NCBI GenBank assembly: GCA_021767525.1
Contig: JAASTF010000155.1
Span: 1-7,100 of the forward strand
DNA length: 7,100 bases
Source of the DNA: Paracoccaceae bacterium
GTDB taxonomy: Bacteria; Pseudomonadota; Alphaproteobacteria; Rhodobacterales; Rhodobacteraceae
Reading direction: 5' to 3'
The notes under the pieces are model-generated. The model did no database searches. It saw only the letters and a program-made list of their open reading frames with translations, and was not told the origin of the DNA. Positions within the stretch are counted from its first letter, which is position 1. Each line of letters begins with the position of its first letter. The translations under genes and the position numbers were made by a program. Shown here in pieces: positions 1 through 5,224 of this stretch.

Positions 1-820
1 CCAGCACGTAGAACACGCCGTCCTCGTCCATCGCCGGCAACAGCTCGTTGCCCGGCCCCGGGGGCATGTCACCGTTCGTGGTGCGTGTCACCACCGGCTG
101 AAAGGTCAGTTGCGCGGTGGTGCCGATGATTTCCTTCAACTCGGCCGCGCTGCCGATGCCCGGCACCTGGATCAGGATGCGGTCGGCGCCCTGGCGCTGG
201 ATCTTGGGTTCGCGCGTGCCGACCTCGTCGATCCGCCGGCGGATGATCTCGAGCGCCTGCGCGACCGTGCGTTGGTCCATCGCCTGGCGCTCGGCATCCG
301 ACAGGCGGATCACCACGTCGGCGCCGTCGACCGACACATCGATATCGCTGGCGCCGGCCGCGGCCACGCTGCTGACGGGCCGTGCCAGCCCGCGCACCAG
401 CGACGCGGCCTCGGCCGCCATGTCGGGCTTTTCGTTCAGGCGGATGCGCAGCTCGTCCGGCGCGCCCTCTTGCAAGCGGAACGTGCCGATCCGCGCCCGC
501 TCCTCGCGCAGCAGCGCCAGCACCTCGGGCCACATGGCCTGTATGCGGGTTTCGTACACGTCCTCGACCTGCACCTCGGCCAGCAGGTGCACCCCGCCGC
601 GCAGGTCAAGGCCAAGGTTCACCAGCGCCGAGGGCAGGAAATCGGGCCAGAGCGCCGCCTGCTCTTGCAGCCCCTCTGCCGTCGCCCCCGCCTCAAGCGC
701 GGCACGCGCGTCGTTCGAGGTTTCCACCCGCGTGTAGAACGCATTGGGCATCGCCAGCAACAGACCCAGCGCCACGAGCGCCCAGATCACCAGCCGTTTC
801 CATAGATCGATCTGTAGCAT
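1..820 (-). CDS. secD: SecD, protein translocase subunit (5' part; runs off the left edge)
   Basis: SecD is an inner-membrane subunit of the SecDF-YajC complex. It uses the proton motive force to help pull preproteins through SecYEG and release them in the periplasm. The 273 visible residues begin with a short cytoplasmic stretch and one transmembrane helix (about residues 8-27). The family signature LGLDLRGGVHL follows at about 69-79, then the periplasmic P1 region. The highly conserved EIIRRRIDEVGTREPKIQ is at about 191-208 and ILIQVPGI at 215-222. The C-terminal membrane helices lie beyond the window. The ATG at 818-820 gives the expected N-terminus (MLQIDLWKR) and has AAGG and AGGA tracts upstream. 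The start is 42 nt after the yajC stop, so the two are probably cotranscribed, and secF is expected next. No defect is visible. The identification is firm. Confidence 0.96.
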   Translation of the reverse strand, partial: MLQIDLWKRLVIWALVALGLLLAMPNAFYTRVETSNDARAALEAGATAEGLQEQAALWPDFLPSALVNLGLDLRGGVHLLAEVQVEDVYETRIQAMWPEVLALLREERARIGTFRLQEGAPDELRIRLNEKPDMAAEAASLVRGLARPVSSVAAAGASDIDVSVDGADVVIRLSDAERQAMDQRTVAQALEIIRRRIDEVGTREPKIQRQGADRILIQVPGIGSAAELKEIIGTTAQLTFQPVVTRTTNGDMPPGPGNELLPAMDEDGVFYVL

Positions 821-862
821 GATCCTGCCTTGTTCGTGGCGCCGGCGCGCGGCGCGGGCGGT

Positions 863-1147
863 TTACTTGGCCTCGGCCGGCTCGGTCTTGTTCAGAACCT
901 GCGCGATGGTCGACTTGACGACGCGCACGCGCACGCCCTCGGCCAGTTCCACCTCGATCTCGTTGTCTTCCTTGACCTTGCTGACCTTGCCAATCAGCCC
1001 GCCTTGGGTCACCACCTGATCGCCCCGGCGCAGCGCCTCGACCATCTGCTGATGCTCTTTCAGCTTCTTCTGCTGCGGGCGGATCAGCAGGAAATACATG
1101 ATCGCGAAGATCAGGATAAGCGGGATGAACTGGCCAAAGGCTTCCAT
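863..1147 (-). CDS. yajC: YajC, Sec translocase accessory subunit
   Basis: YajC is a small single-span inner-membrane protein that associates with SecDF and SecYEG. The predicted protein has 94 residues, normal for the family. It has a transmembrane segment at about 6-22, the typical FLLIRPQQKK at about 19-28, and a cytoplasmic domain with GDQVVTQGGLIGKV, a YajC hallmark. The ATG at 1145-1147 is chosen because MEAFGQFIPLI matches the normal start and AAGGA lies 8 nt upstream. The open frame extends 30 codons further upstream, but that extension has no YajC character and would cross the predicted promoter. The gene is the first of a probable yajC-secD(-secF) operon transcribed leftward. The identification is firm. 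Confidence 0.96.
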   Translation of the reverse strand: MEAFGQFIPLILIFAIMYFLLIRPQQKKLKEHQQMVEALRRGDQVVTQGGLIGKVSKVKEDNEIEVELAEGVRVRVVKSTIAQVLNKTEPAEAK

Positions 1148-1208
1148 CGGTCGGGTCCTTGTCTGCAATGGGATCGCCCCGGAAGACCCCGAGGCGAGAA
1201 TTGCGCGG

Positions 1209-1237
1209 AACCTATGTGCGCCAAGGCGCATTTGCAA
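1209..1237 (-). promoter_or_regulatory. Predicted sigma-70-type promoter of yajC-secD
   Basis: Read on the minus strand, TTGCAA (1232-1237) and TAGGTT (1209-1214) are separated by exactly 17 nt. They fit a TTGnnn/TAnnnT housekeeping promoter. Transcription would start near 1202, giving a leader of about 55 nt before the yajC ATG. The spacer contains the perfect dyad TGCGCC-AA-GGCGCA (1217-1230), which could be a repressor site or a chance palindrome. The call rests on motif and position only. Confidence 0.45.
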
Positions 1238-1274
1238 GCCGAACCGGGCGGCAGCCGCTGCGGCGATTTGGGTT

Positions 1275-1286
1275 CCCTGATCAGGG
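1275..1286. repeat. 12-bp perfect palindrome at the left edge of repeat copy 1
   Basis: CCCTGATCAGGG is a perfect 12-bp palindrome. It overlaps the first bases of repeat copy 1, which begins at 1282. No function can be assigned. It may be part of the repeat boundary. Confidence 0.5.
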
Positions 1287-1384
1287 CCGCGCCCGACCCT
1301 GGGTGGGCGCTTCGAAACGCCAGTTCAACACGCCACGCCCCAAAGCCCAAACGCCGCACGAGTGACGAAAGCCATCGCCAAGGC
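1282..1384 (+). repeat. Dispersed-type repeat, copy 1 (right arm missing)
   Basis: This segment aligns without gaps to 1455-1557 at a constant offset of 173 bp. By hand I count 84 identical bases of 103. The first 22 bases and the 16-bp block AAAGCCCAAACGCCGC (1342-1357) are identical. This copy has the left arm GGGCCGCGCCCGACCCT (1284-1300) but no matching inverted arm before the AT-rich stretch, so it looks truncated at its right end. It has no credible coding content. Such GC-rich, partly palindromic, non-coding units resemble bacterial REP- or MITE-like repeats. That family assignment is an inference. Confidence 0.8.
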
Positions 1385-1400
1385 CAGTTCTTCGTGACGC

Positions 1401-1430
1401 ACTCTTATTTAACCATAAAAATTTAATAGG
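1401..1430. other. AT-rich stretch between the two repeat copies
   Basis: Only 6 of these 30 bases are G or C, in DNA that is otherwise very GC-rich. It contains TTAACCAT (1409-1416) and a second TTAA (1423-1426). TTAACCAT resembles a CtrA half-site known from Caulobacter, but the two TTAA boxes are 10 nt apart rather than the 7 of a full CtrA site. It may be a promoter region or old flanking DNA. It lies about 260 bp from both neighbouring starts, so its role is unclear. Confidence 0.3.
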
Positions 1431-1454
1431 CTCTCAACCGTGCTCAAAAGCGTT

Positions 1455-1588
1455 CAGGGCCGCGCCCGACCCTGGGCGGGCGCTTCGCATCGCCGGGTTT
1501 ATACGATGCGCCCTAAAGCCCAAACGCCGCTCAAGCAACGAAAGACTTCGCCAAAGCGCCCTCCCGGGGGGAGGGTCGGGCGCGGCCC
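1455..1588 (+). repeat. Dispersed-type repeat, copy 2, bounded by an inverted repeat
   Basis: This is the more complete copy. It starts with GGGCCGCGCCCGACCCT (1457-1473) and ends with the perfect reverse complement (1572-1588), a 17-bp terminal inverted repeat. Pairing resumes inside it: GGGCGGGCGCTT (1474-1485) faces AAGCGCCCTCCC (1554-1565) with one mismatch, after a 6-base bulge of G (1566-1571). An inner stem CGCATCG/CGATGCG (1486-1492, 1504-1510) is present here but not in copy 1. Directly after the element is another hairpin, CGGGCT-TGC-AGCCCG (1588-1602). I see no target-site duplication and no transposase gene. The element could be a non-autonomous mobile repeat or a structured RNA/DNA unit. 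The repeat itself is certain, its nature is not. Confidence 0.8.
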
Positions 1589-1675
1589 GGGCTTGCAGCC
1601 CGTGCCAAGATAAATTCAACACTACGCGCCCCCTTCCCTAACGCGCAATCCCACGCCATCCTGCCCCGACAGGTT

Positions 1676-1681
1676 GAAGGA
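1676..1681 (+). promoter_or_regulatory. Ribosome binding site that fixes the start of the pentapeptide-repeat gene
   Basis: GAAGGA lies 7 nt before the ATG at 1689. A TTG in the same frame at 1674 would overlap this site, so the ATG is the better start. Confidence 0.75.
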
Positions 1682-1688
1682 CGTAACG

Positions 1689-3173
1689 ATGACCGGCGAC
1701 AGCGTAACCCTCCCCATTTCGCCCGAATACTTCTGGGGCCTCGTCACCCTCGCCGCCCTCATCCTCGGCAGCATCGCCGCCTTCACCGTCCTGCCCCGCG
1801 TCCACAAGGAACCGCCGCTGGAAACCCTAAAAACCCGCCTTGGCCTGCACGCCATGAACAGCGGCGTGTTCTTCCTCGCCATGTTGATGTGGGCGGTGCT
1901 GACACTCGTCCTGTTCATCGGTCTTCTGGCCACGATCTGGGGCGCGATCTGGGCTGCGACGCCCACGACACAGCCCGAAACATGGGACTGGCGCTTTGCC
2001 ATCGCCAAGCTGGCCGCGCTGACCACGGTTCTGGGTGCGCTGGTGGCCCTGCCGATCACCCTCAACCGCCTTGTGCTGACCCGCCAGCAGGCCAACACCG
2101 CGTCCGAGGCGCTGTTCAACGACAAGATCAACGCCGCCGCCCGCGACCTCGCCGCGCGCCGCACCGAAACCCGCCGGGTGCGCATGGTGACCTACACCAC
2201 CGGCCCGAACACCCAACCCACCACTGTACAGGAAATCCAGGGCGAGCCGCTGCACCTGCCCGTCGGCGCCACCCTCGCCCACCAAGGCCCGTGGAGCTTT
2301 CACAGCGAAGAGCGCGATGACCTCGTCACCCGCGCCGCCGCCGTCGACCGGCTGGAGGGGCTGGCCCGGGAACGCCCCGACGAGGCCCCCCGCATCGCCC
2401 GCCTGCTCGCAGCTTATCTGAGAGGAACTCACCCAGCTACAAACCTCACCCCAACAGTTCCACCTTTCAAAAAACGTCCCGCCCAGCTTGACCTTCAGAA
2501 GGCCGTCGAAGTCTTGGGCCGTGTGCACCAGGTCGCGCGAATTGAGGACGACTCTAAGTGGCGATTGGATTTAAGAGGCTGCAACTTTGATGGTGTTGAT
2601 TTCCATCGGGGTTTCTTTTTCGCCGCTGATGTCTCAGGTTCAAGGTTTGAAGCCGCGAACTTGAGGCAATCAGATTTTCGCGGGGCGCTGTTCACAGGCT
2701 CACTCCTTAACTATGCGGACTTTTTCCAAACGGATCTAACCGGAGCAAAACTGAACGATGTAAAAATCACCTATCCCGAGCCGGTAGCGGGTGGGATGAA
2801 TGACACCATTAACCTTGCGACAATCAAAGGAACAACTTTCATAGCTTCGGATTTGAGCGCTGTAGATTACCTTGGAACACCAGATAAAATAGCAGAAACA
2901 TTTGGAACCGGCGACACGGTGCTGTGCGAGTGGGTGTCTGACGTGCATCCAGGACAGAATGAGTTTACAACACGATGGAGACTGAATGGAGCAATGGAAA
3001 GCGGCAGACAGCTAGACAACGCTCAAGAAGAACTTGTTCAAGAGCTATTGGCGAGCGGTTTTCAAAATTGGTCGCCCCATCCTGCAAGCGACTTAATCAC
3101 CGGGCATCTTTTGCGAAAATTATACGAGCGATTGGACCTACTCTATTGGCCCTATTGGGACACCTCCCCCTAA
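1689..3173 (+). CDS. Membrane-anchored pentapeptide-repeat protein of unknown function
   Basis: The 494-residue protein has three predicted transmembrane stretches (about 14-36, 58-90 and 104-125). A basic helical segment follows (LTRQQANTASEALFNDKINAA, about 130-150). Then comes a helix-rich stretch ending VTRAAAVDRLEGLARERP...RIARLLAAYLR (213-245). This order resembles a broad group of bacterial membrane proteins that carry C-terminal pentapeptide repeats. The repeat module spans about 293-360, with units such as SRFEA, ANLRQ, SDFRG, ADFFQ, TDLTG and AKLND, about 13 in all, predicted to form a right-handed beta-helix. Residues 361-494 match nothing I recognise and end in LYWPYWDTSP. The role is unknown. 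Pentapeptide repeats occur in DNA-mimic gyrase protectors, effectors and scaffolds, and nothing here selects one. The 5' part is GC-rich (44 of 60 bases at 2101-2160) and the 3' part much less so (25 of 60 at 2821-2880). The change is near 2410. The gene stands alone between repeats and serS. Confidence 0.88.
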   Translation: MTGDSVTLPISPEYFWGLVTLAALILGSIAAFTVLPRVHKEPPLETLKTRLGLHAMNSGVFFLAMLMWAVLTLVLFIGLLATIWGAIWAATPTTQPETWDWRFAIAKLAALTTVLGALVALPITLNRLVLTRQQANTASEALFNDKINAAARDLAARRTETRRVRMVTYTTGPNTQPTTVQEIQGEPLHLPVGATLAHQGPWSFHSEERDDLVTRAAAVDRLEGLARERPDEAPRIARLLAAYLRGTHPATNLTPTVPPFKKRPAQLDLQKAVEVLGRVHQVARIEDDSKWRLDLRGCNFDGVDFHRGFFFAADVSGSRFEAANLRQSDFRGALFTGSLLNYADFFQTDLTGAKLNDVKITYPEPVAGGMNDTINLATIKGTTFIASDLSAVDYLGTPDKIAETFGTGDTVLCEWVSDVHPGQNEFTTRWRLNGAMESGRQLDNAQEELVQELLASGFQNWSPHPASDLITGHLLRKLYERLDLLYWPYWDTSP

Positions 3174-3179
3174 CCCGCA

Positions 3180-3212
3180 TATGCATCACATGTGCATGTG
3201 TTGTGCATGTCT
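3180..3212 (+). repeat. Three 11-bp-phased TRTGCAT motifs upstream of serS
   Basis: TATGCAT (3180-3186), TGTGCAT (3191-3197) and TGTGCAT (3202-3208) recur exactly every 11 bp. TGTG appears again at 3213-3216, in phase. The second and third units are identical over TGTGCATGT. This places the same sequence on one face of the helix over three turns, which suits a cooperative protein-binding site. It lies just after the stop of the membrane gene and about 80 bp before serS. No known regulator is recognised. It could also be a small tandem duplication without function. Confidence 0.45.
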
Positions 3213-3288
3213 TGTGACCCCCCTTTTCCCGGGGCCGGATTTCGGGCAATAGGGGCGCGCTTACGTCCAGTTTCCAGGGAAGACCGCC

Positions 3289-4581
3289 ATGCATGATATC
3301 CGCGCCATCCGCGAAAACCCGGCCGCTCTCGATGCCGCCCTTGCCCGTCGCGGGGCCGAGCCGGCATCGGCCAAGATATTGGAATTGGACGAAAAAAGGC
3401 GCTCGGTCATCCACGCGGCCGAAACCGCGCAGGCCGATCAGAACCGCGCCAGCAAAGAGGTGGGCGCGGCCAAGGCCAAAGGCGACGAGGCCGAATTCGA
3501 ACGCCTCCGCGCGCTGGTGGCCGAGAAAAAGGCCGAAGTCGCCGAGATGCAGGCCCAGGCCAAGGCACTGGACGTGCAACTTGTTGATTTCCTTATGACT
3601 TTGCCCAACACGCCGATGGCCGACGTGCCCGATGGCGAAGACGAGGATGACAATGTCGAAATCCGCCGCTGGGGCACCCCCCGCGCGTTCGCGTTCGAGC
3701 CGAAAGAACACTTTGAAATCAACGGCGTAAAGCCCGGAATGGATTTCGAAACCGCGGCGAAACTCTCCGGGTCCCGCTTTGTTGTCCTGTCAGGCGGCGT
3801 GGCCCGCATCCACCGCGCGCTGGCCCAGTTCATGATCGACCATCATGTTGAAAATAATGGGCTTTCCGAAACATGGACCCCCGTTCTGGTGCGCGATGAG
3901 ATGATGCAGGGCACCGGGCAATTGCCGAAATTCGGCGAAGACAGCTATCAAACCACCAACGGCTGGTGGCTCGTCCCCACGGCCGAGGTGACTTTGACCA
4001 ATATTGTCAATGGCTTGACGGTCGATGCTGACACCCTGCCCCGCCGTTATGTCGCCCATACCCAATGCTTCCGCTCCGAGGCGGGCAGCGCCGGCAAGGA
4101 CACCGCCGGCATGCTGCGTCAGCACCAGTTCGAAAAAGTCGAGATGGTCTCGATTACCCATCCGGATCAATCGCTTAACGAACATGAGCGGATGACCAAA
4201 TGCGCCGAAAGCGTGCTCGAGGCGCTGGGTCTGCCTTATCGTACCATCGTTCTGTGCACCGGCGACATGGGGTTCGGCGCGCAAAAAACCCACGATATCG
4301 AGGTCTGGCTGCCCGGTCAGAACACTTATCGCGAAATCAGCTCGGTGTCCGTCTGCGGCGATTTCCAGGCGCGCCGCATGAACGCCCGTTTCCGCCCCGA
4401 AGGCGGTGGAAAACCCGAGTTTCTTCATACGCTTAACGGCTCGGGCCTTGCCGTGGGCCGGGCGCTGATCGCGGTGCTGGAGAACGGCCAGCAAGAGGAT
4501 GGTTCGGTCGATCTGCCCGAGGCGCTGCACCCCTATCTGCGAGGCAAAACGCGGCTTTTGGCCGACGGCACCCTGGCCTGA
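3289..4581 (+). CDS. serS: Seryl-tRNA synthetase
   Basis: SerRS is a cytoplasmic class II aminoacyl-tRNA synthetase. It activates serine with ATP and charges tRNA-Ser (and tRNA-Sec where present). The 430-residue length is normal. The N-terminal tRNA-binding arm is a long antiparallel coiled coil (about 28-103), rich in Ala, Glu and Lys. The catalytic domain shows the TAE serine-binding element (231-233), motif 2 around CFRSEAGSAGKDT (260-272) with the ATP-contacting arginine, and motif 3 NGSGLAVGRALIAVLEN (383-399) with its conserved arginine at 390. The start MHDIRAIREN is the usual one, and AGGGA (3276-3280) lies 8 nt upstream of the ATG. The gene is intact. It is followed by a strong hairpin and faces the EF-hand gene. 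The accessory membrane gene ends 115 bp upstream. Confidence 0.98.
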   Translation: MHDIRAIRENPAALDAALARRGAEPASAKILELDEKRRSVIHAAETAQADQNRASKEVGAAKAKGDEAEFERLRALVAEKKAEVAEMQAQAKALDVQLVDFLMTLPNTPMADVPDGEDEDDNVEIRRWGTPRAFAFEPKEHFEINGVKPGMDFETAAKLSGSRFVVLSGGVARIHRALAQFMIDHHVENNGLSETWTPVLVRDEMMQGTGQLPKFGEDSYQTTNGWWLVPTAEVTLTNIVNGLTVDADTLPRRYVAHTQCFRSEAGSAGKDTAGMLRQHQFEKVEMVSITHPDQSLNEHERMTKCAESVLEALGLPYRTIVLCTGDMGFGAQKTHDIEVWLPGQNTYREISSVSVCGDFQARRMNARFRPEGGGKPEFLHTLNGSGLAVGRALIAVLENGQQEDGSVDLPEALHPYLRGKTRLLADGTLA

Positions 4582-4584
4582 CCC

Positions 4585-4618
4585 AAAAAAGCGGCCCCCG
4601 GTGCAAACCGGGGGCCGC
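4585..4618 (-). terminator. Intrinsic terminator of the EF-hand gene, probably shared with serS
   Basis: A perfect 11-bp stem, GCGGCCCCCGG (4591-4601) and CCGGGGGCCGC (4608-4618), encloses a 6-nt loop. On the minus strand it is followed by six T (complement of 4585-4590), the classic rho-independent form, suited to the leftward EF-hand gene. On the plus strand there is no T-run, so for serS it would act only weakly or stabilise the 3' end. It lies 9 nt after the serS stop and 26 nt beyond the EF-hand stop. Confidence 0.85.
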
Positions 4619-4644
4619 CTGCTGTCGTTCCGTGAGTGGTGGGC

Positions 4645-4881
4645 TTAGCCCTCGGTCGTCAGCATCCCGGCGTCCTTGGCCATCGCCAGCTCGTCCTCGT
4701 CGATCTCACCATCCCCGTTGGCGTCCATTTCCGCGAAGGCATCTTCGCTCACCTCGGGGTGGGCCGCGGTGATCTCGTTGTAGGAATAGGTGCCATTGCC
4801 ATCGGCATCCACCAGCGGCGTTTCCGCCAGCAGCGGCGTCGCCAGCAGGGCGGGCAGGATCACAAATGCGGTCTTTTTCAT
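4645..4881 (-). CDS. Small exported EF-hand calcium-binding protein
   Basis: The 78-residue protein begins with a short signal peptide (KK, a hydrophobic stretch 4-18, probable cleavage after LLA at residue 19), so the mature protein should be periplasmic or secreted. Two canonical EF-hand loops follow: DADGNGTYSYNE (25-36) and DANGDGEIDEDE (53-64). Both have acidic or Asn ligands at positions 1, 3 and 5, Gly at 6 and Glu at 12. They therefore form one EF-hand pair able to bind two calcium ions. The mature chain is very acidic. The ATG at 4879-4881 is chosen because it gives the signal peptide directly and has GGAGGA 4 nt upstream. An in-frame ATG four codons earlier and a longer extension are less likely. 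The function could be calcium buffering or sensing. No partner is visible next to it. Confidence 0.9.
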   Translation of the reverse strand: MKKTAFVILPALLATPLLAETPLVDADGNGTYSYNEITAAHPEVSEDAFAEMDANGDGEIDEDELAMAKDAGMLTTEG

Positions 4882-4945
4882 AACGTCCTCCATGAGTGGT
4901 TTGCACGGCAGCTTGGTGCCGCCGTCGTCCTGCAACGTGATCGCG

Positions 4946-4968
4946 CCTGACGAATTAATCAAATCAGG
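4946..4968. promoter_or_regulatory. Interrupted dyad upstream of the EF-hand gene, possible operator
   Basis: CCTGA (4946-4950) and TCAGG (4964-4968) are inverted around an AT-rich centre, about 65 to 87 bp upstream of the EF-hand start. The position suits a regulator site. The arms are short, so chance is a real alternative. Confidence 0.25.
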
Positions 4969-5159
4969 CCAGATACTTAACAGGCATTATTCGACCGATG
5001 CTTTGGCAGGTTTTCGCACATCCGTCGCGCAAATGGCCAGGTGAGGGCCGCCTGACACGCACGGCAAGATCACGGCTGCGTCGAATTTCCCTGTTGCGAC
5101 CAAGGGTTGCAGTGGCGGTGGCCGCGTCACGCGATTTGTCAATCGGGGCACGAAGGCGT

Positions 5160-5189
5160 GTTGCCCAAACGCGCGGGCGGTTGCCCAAA
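5160..5189 (+). repeat. 10-bp direct repeat, 20-bp period
   Basis: GTTGCCCAAA occurs at 5160-5169 and again at 5180-5189, exactly 20 bp apart, close to two helical turns. The palindrome CTTGCGCAAG (5192-5201) follows. The pair lies just beyond the 3' end of the sulfotransferase-like gene and about 280 bp upstream of the EF-hand start. No known binding protein is recognised. Confidence 0.35.
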
Positions 5190-5224
5190 TGCTTGCGCAA
5201 GGGCGAAACCCTGCCAAGCGCGGC

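Larger units (their letters stand above)
4882..5224. other. Gene-free region upstream of the EF-hand gene
   Basis: These 343 bp hold open frames on both strands, but none has a recognisable protein, a good ribosome site or consistent codon bias. Leftward transcription of the EF-hand gene should start here. The most AT-rich part (about 4950-4990) is the likeliest place, but no convincing -35/-10 pair stands out. Visible structure: a CCTGA-N13-TCAGG dyad (4946-4968), a GTTGCCCAAA direct repeat (5160-5169, 5180-5189) and the palindrome CTTGCGCAAG (5192-5201). Confidence 0.5.

Noticed and set aside
69..737. Long open frames on the plus strand and in another minus frame across secD
   Set aside because: They are antisense or out-of-frame to a clear SecD sequence and have the Arg/Ala/Pro-rich composition of shadow frames in GC-rich DNA.
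1148..1237. Longer yajC start adding 30 residues
   Set aside because: The extension has no YajC character, crosses the predicted promoter, and the ATG at 1147 has a good ribosome site.
1409..1426. Full CtrA binding site TTAA-N7-TTAA
   Set aside because: The two TTAA boxes are 10 nt apart instead of 7. Only a half-site resemblance remains.
1282..1588. CRISPR array
   Set aside because: There are only two units, about 100 bp long and diverged, with one interval. This does not fit CRISPR repeats, and no cas gene is visible.
1455..1602. Insertion sequence
   Set aside because: The inverted ends are present, but the 134-bp element has no transposase and no target duplication, so it is called only a repeat.
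1588..1602. Hairpin CGGGCT-TGC-AGCCCG as a terminator
   Set aside because: No T-run follows on either strand, and no gene ends next to it.
1434..1622. 62-codon minus-strand open frame
   Set aside because: It lies within repeat copy 2 and its flanks, reads through palindromic DNA and has no recognisable protein or ribosome site.
3790..4530. 246-codon minus-strand open frame opposite serS
   Set aside because: It is a shadow of serS, whose motifs 2 and 3 are clear on the plus strand.
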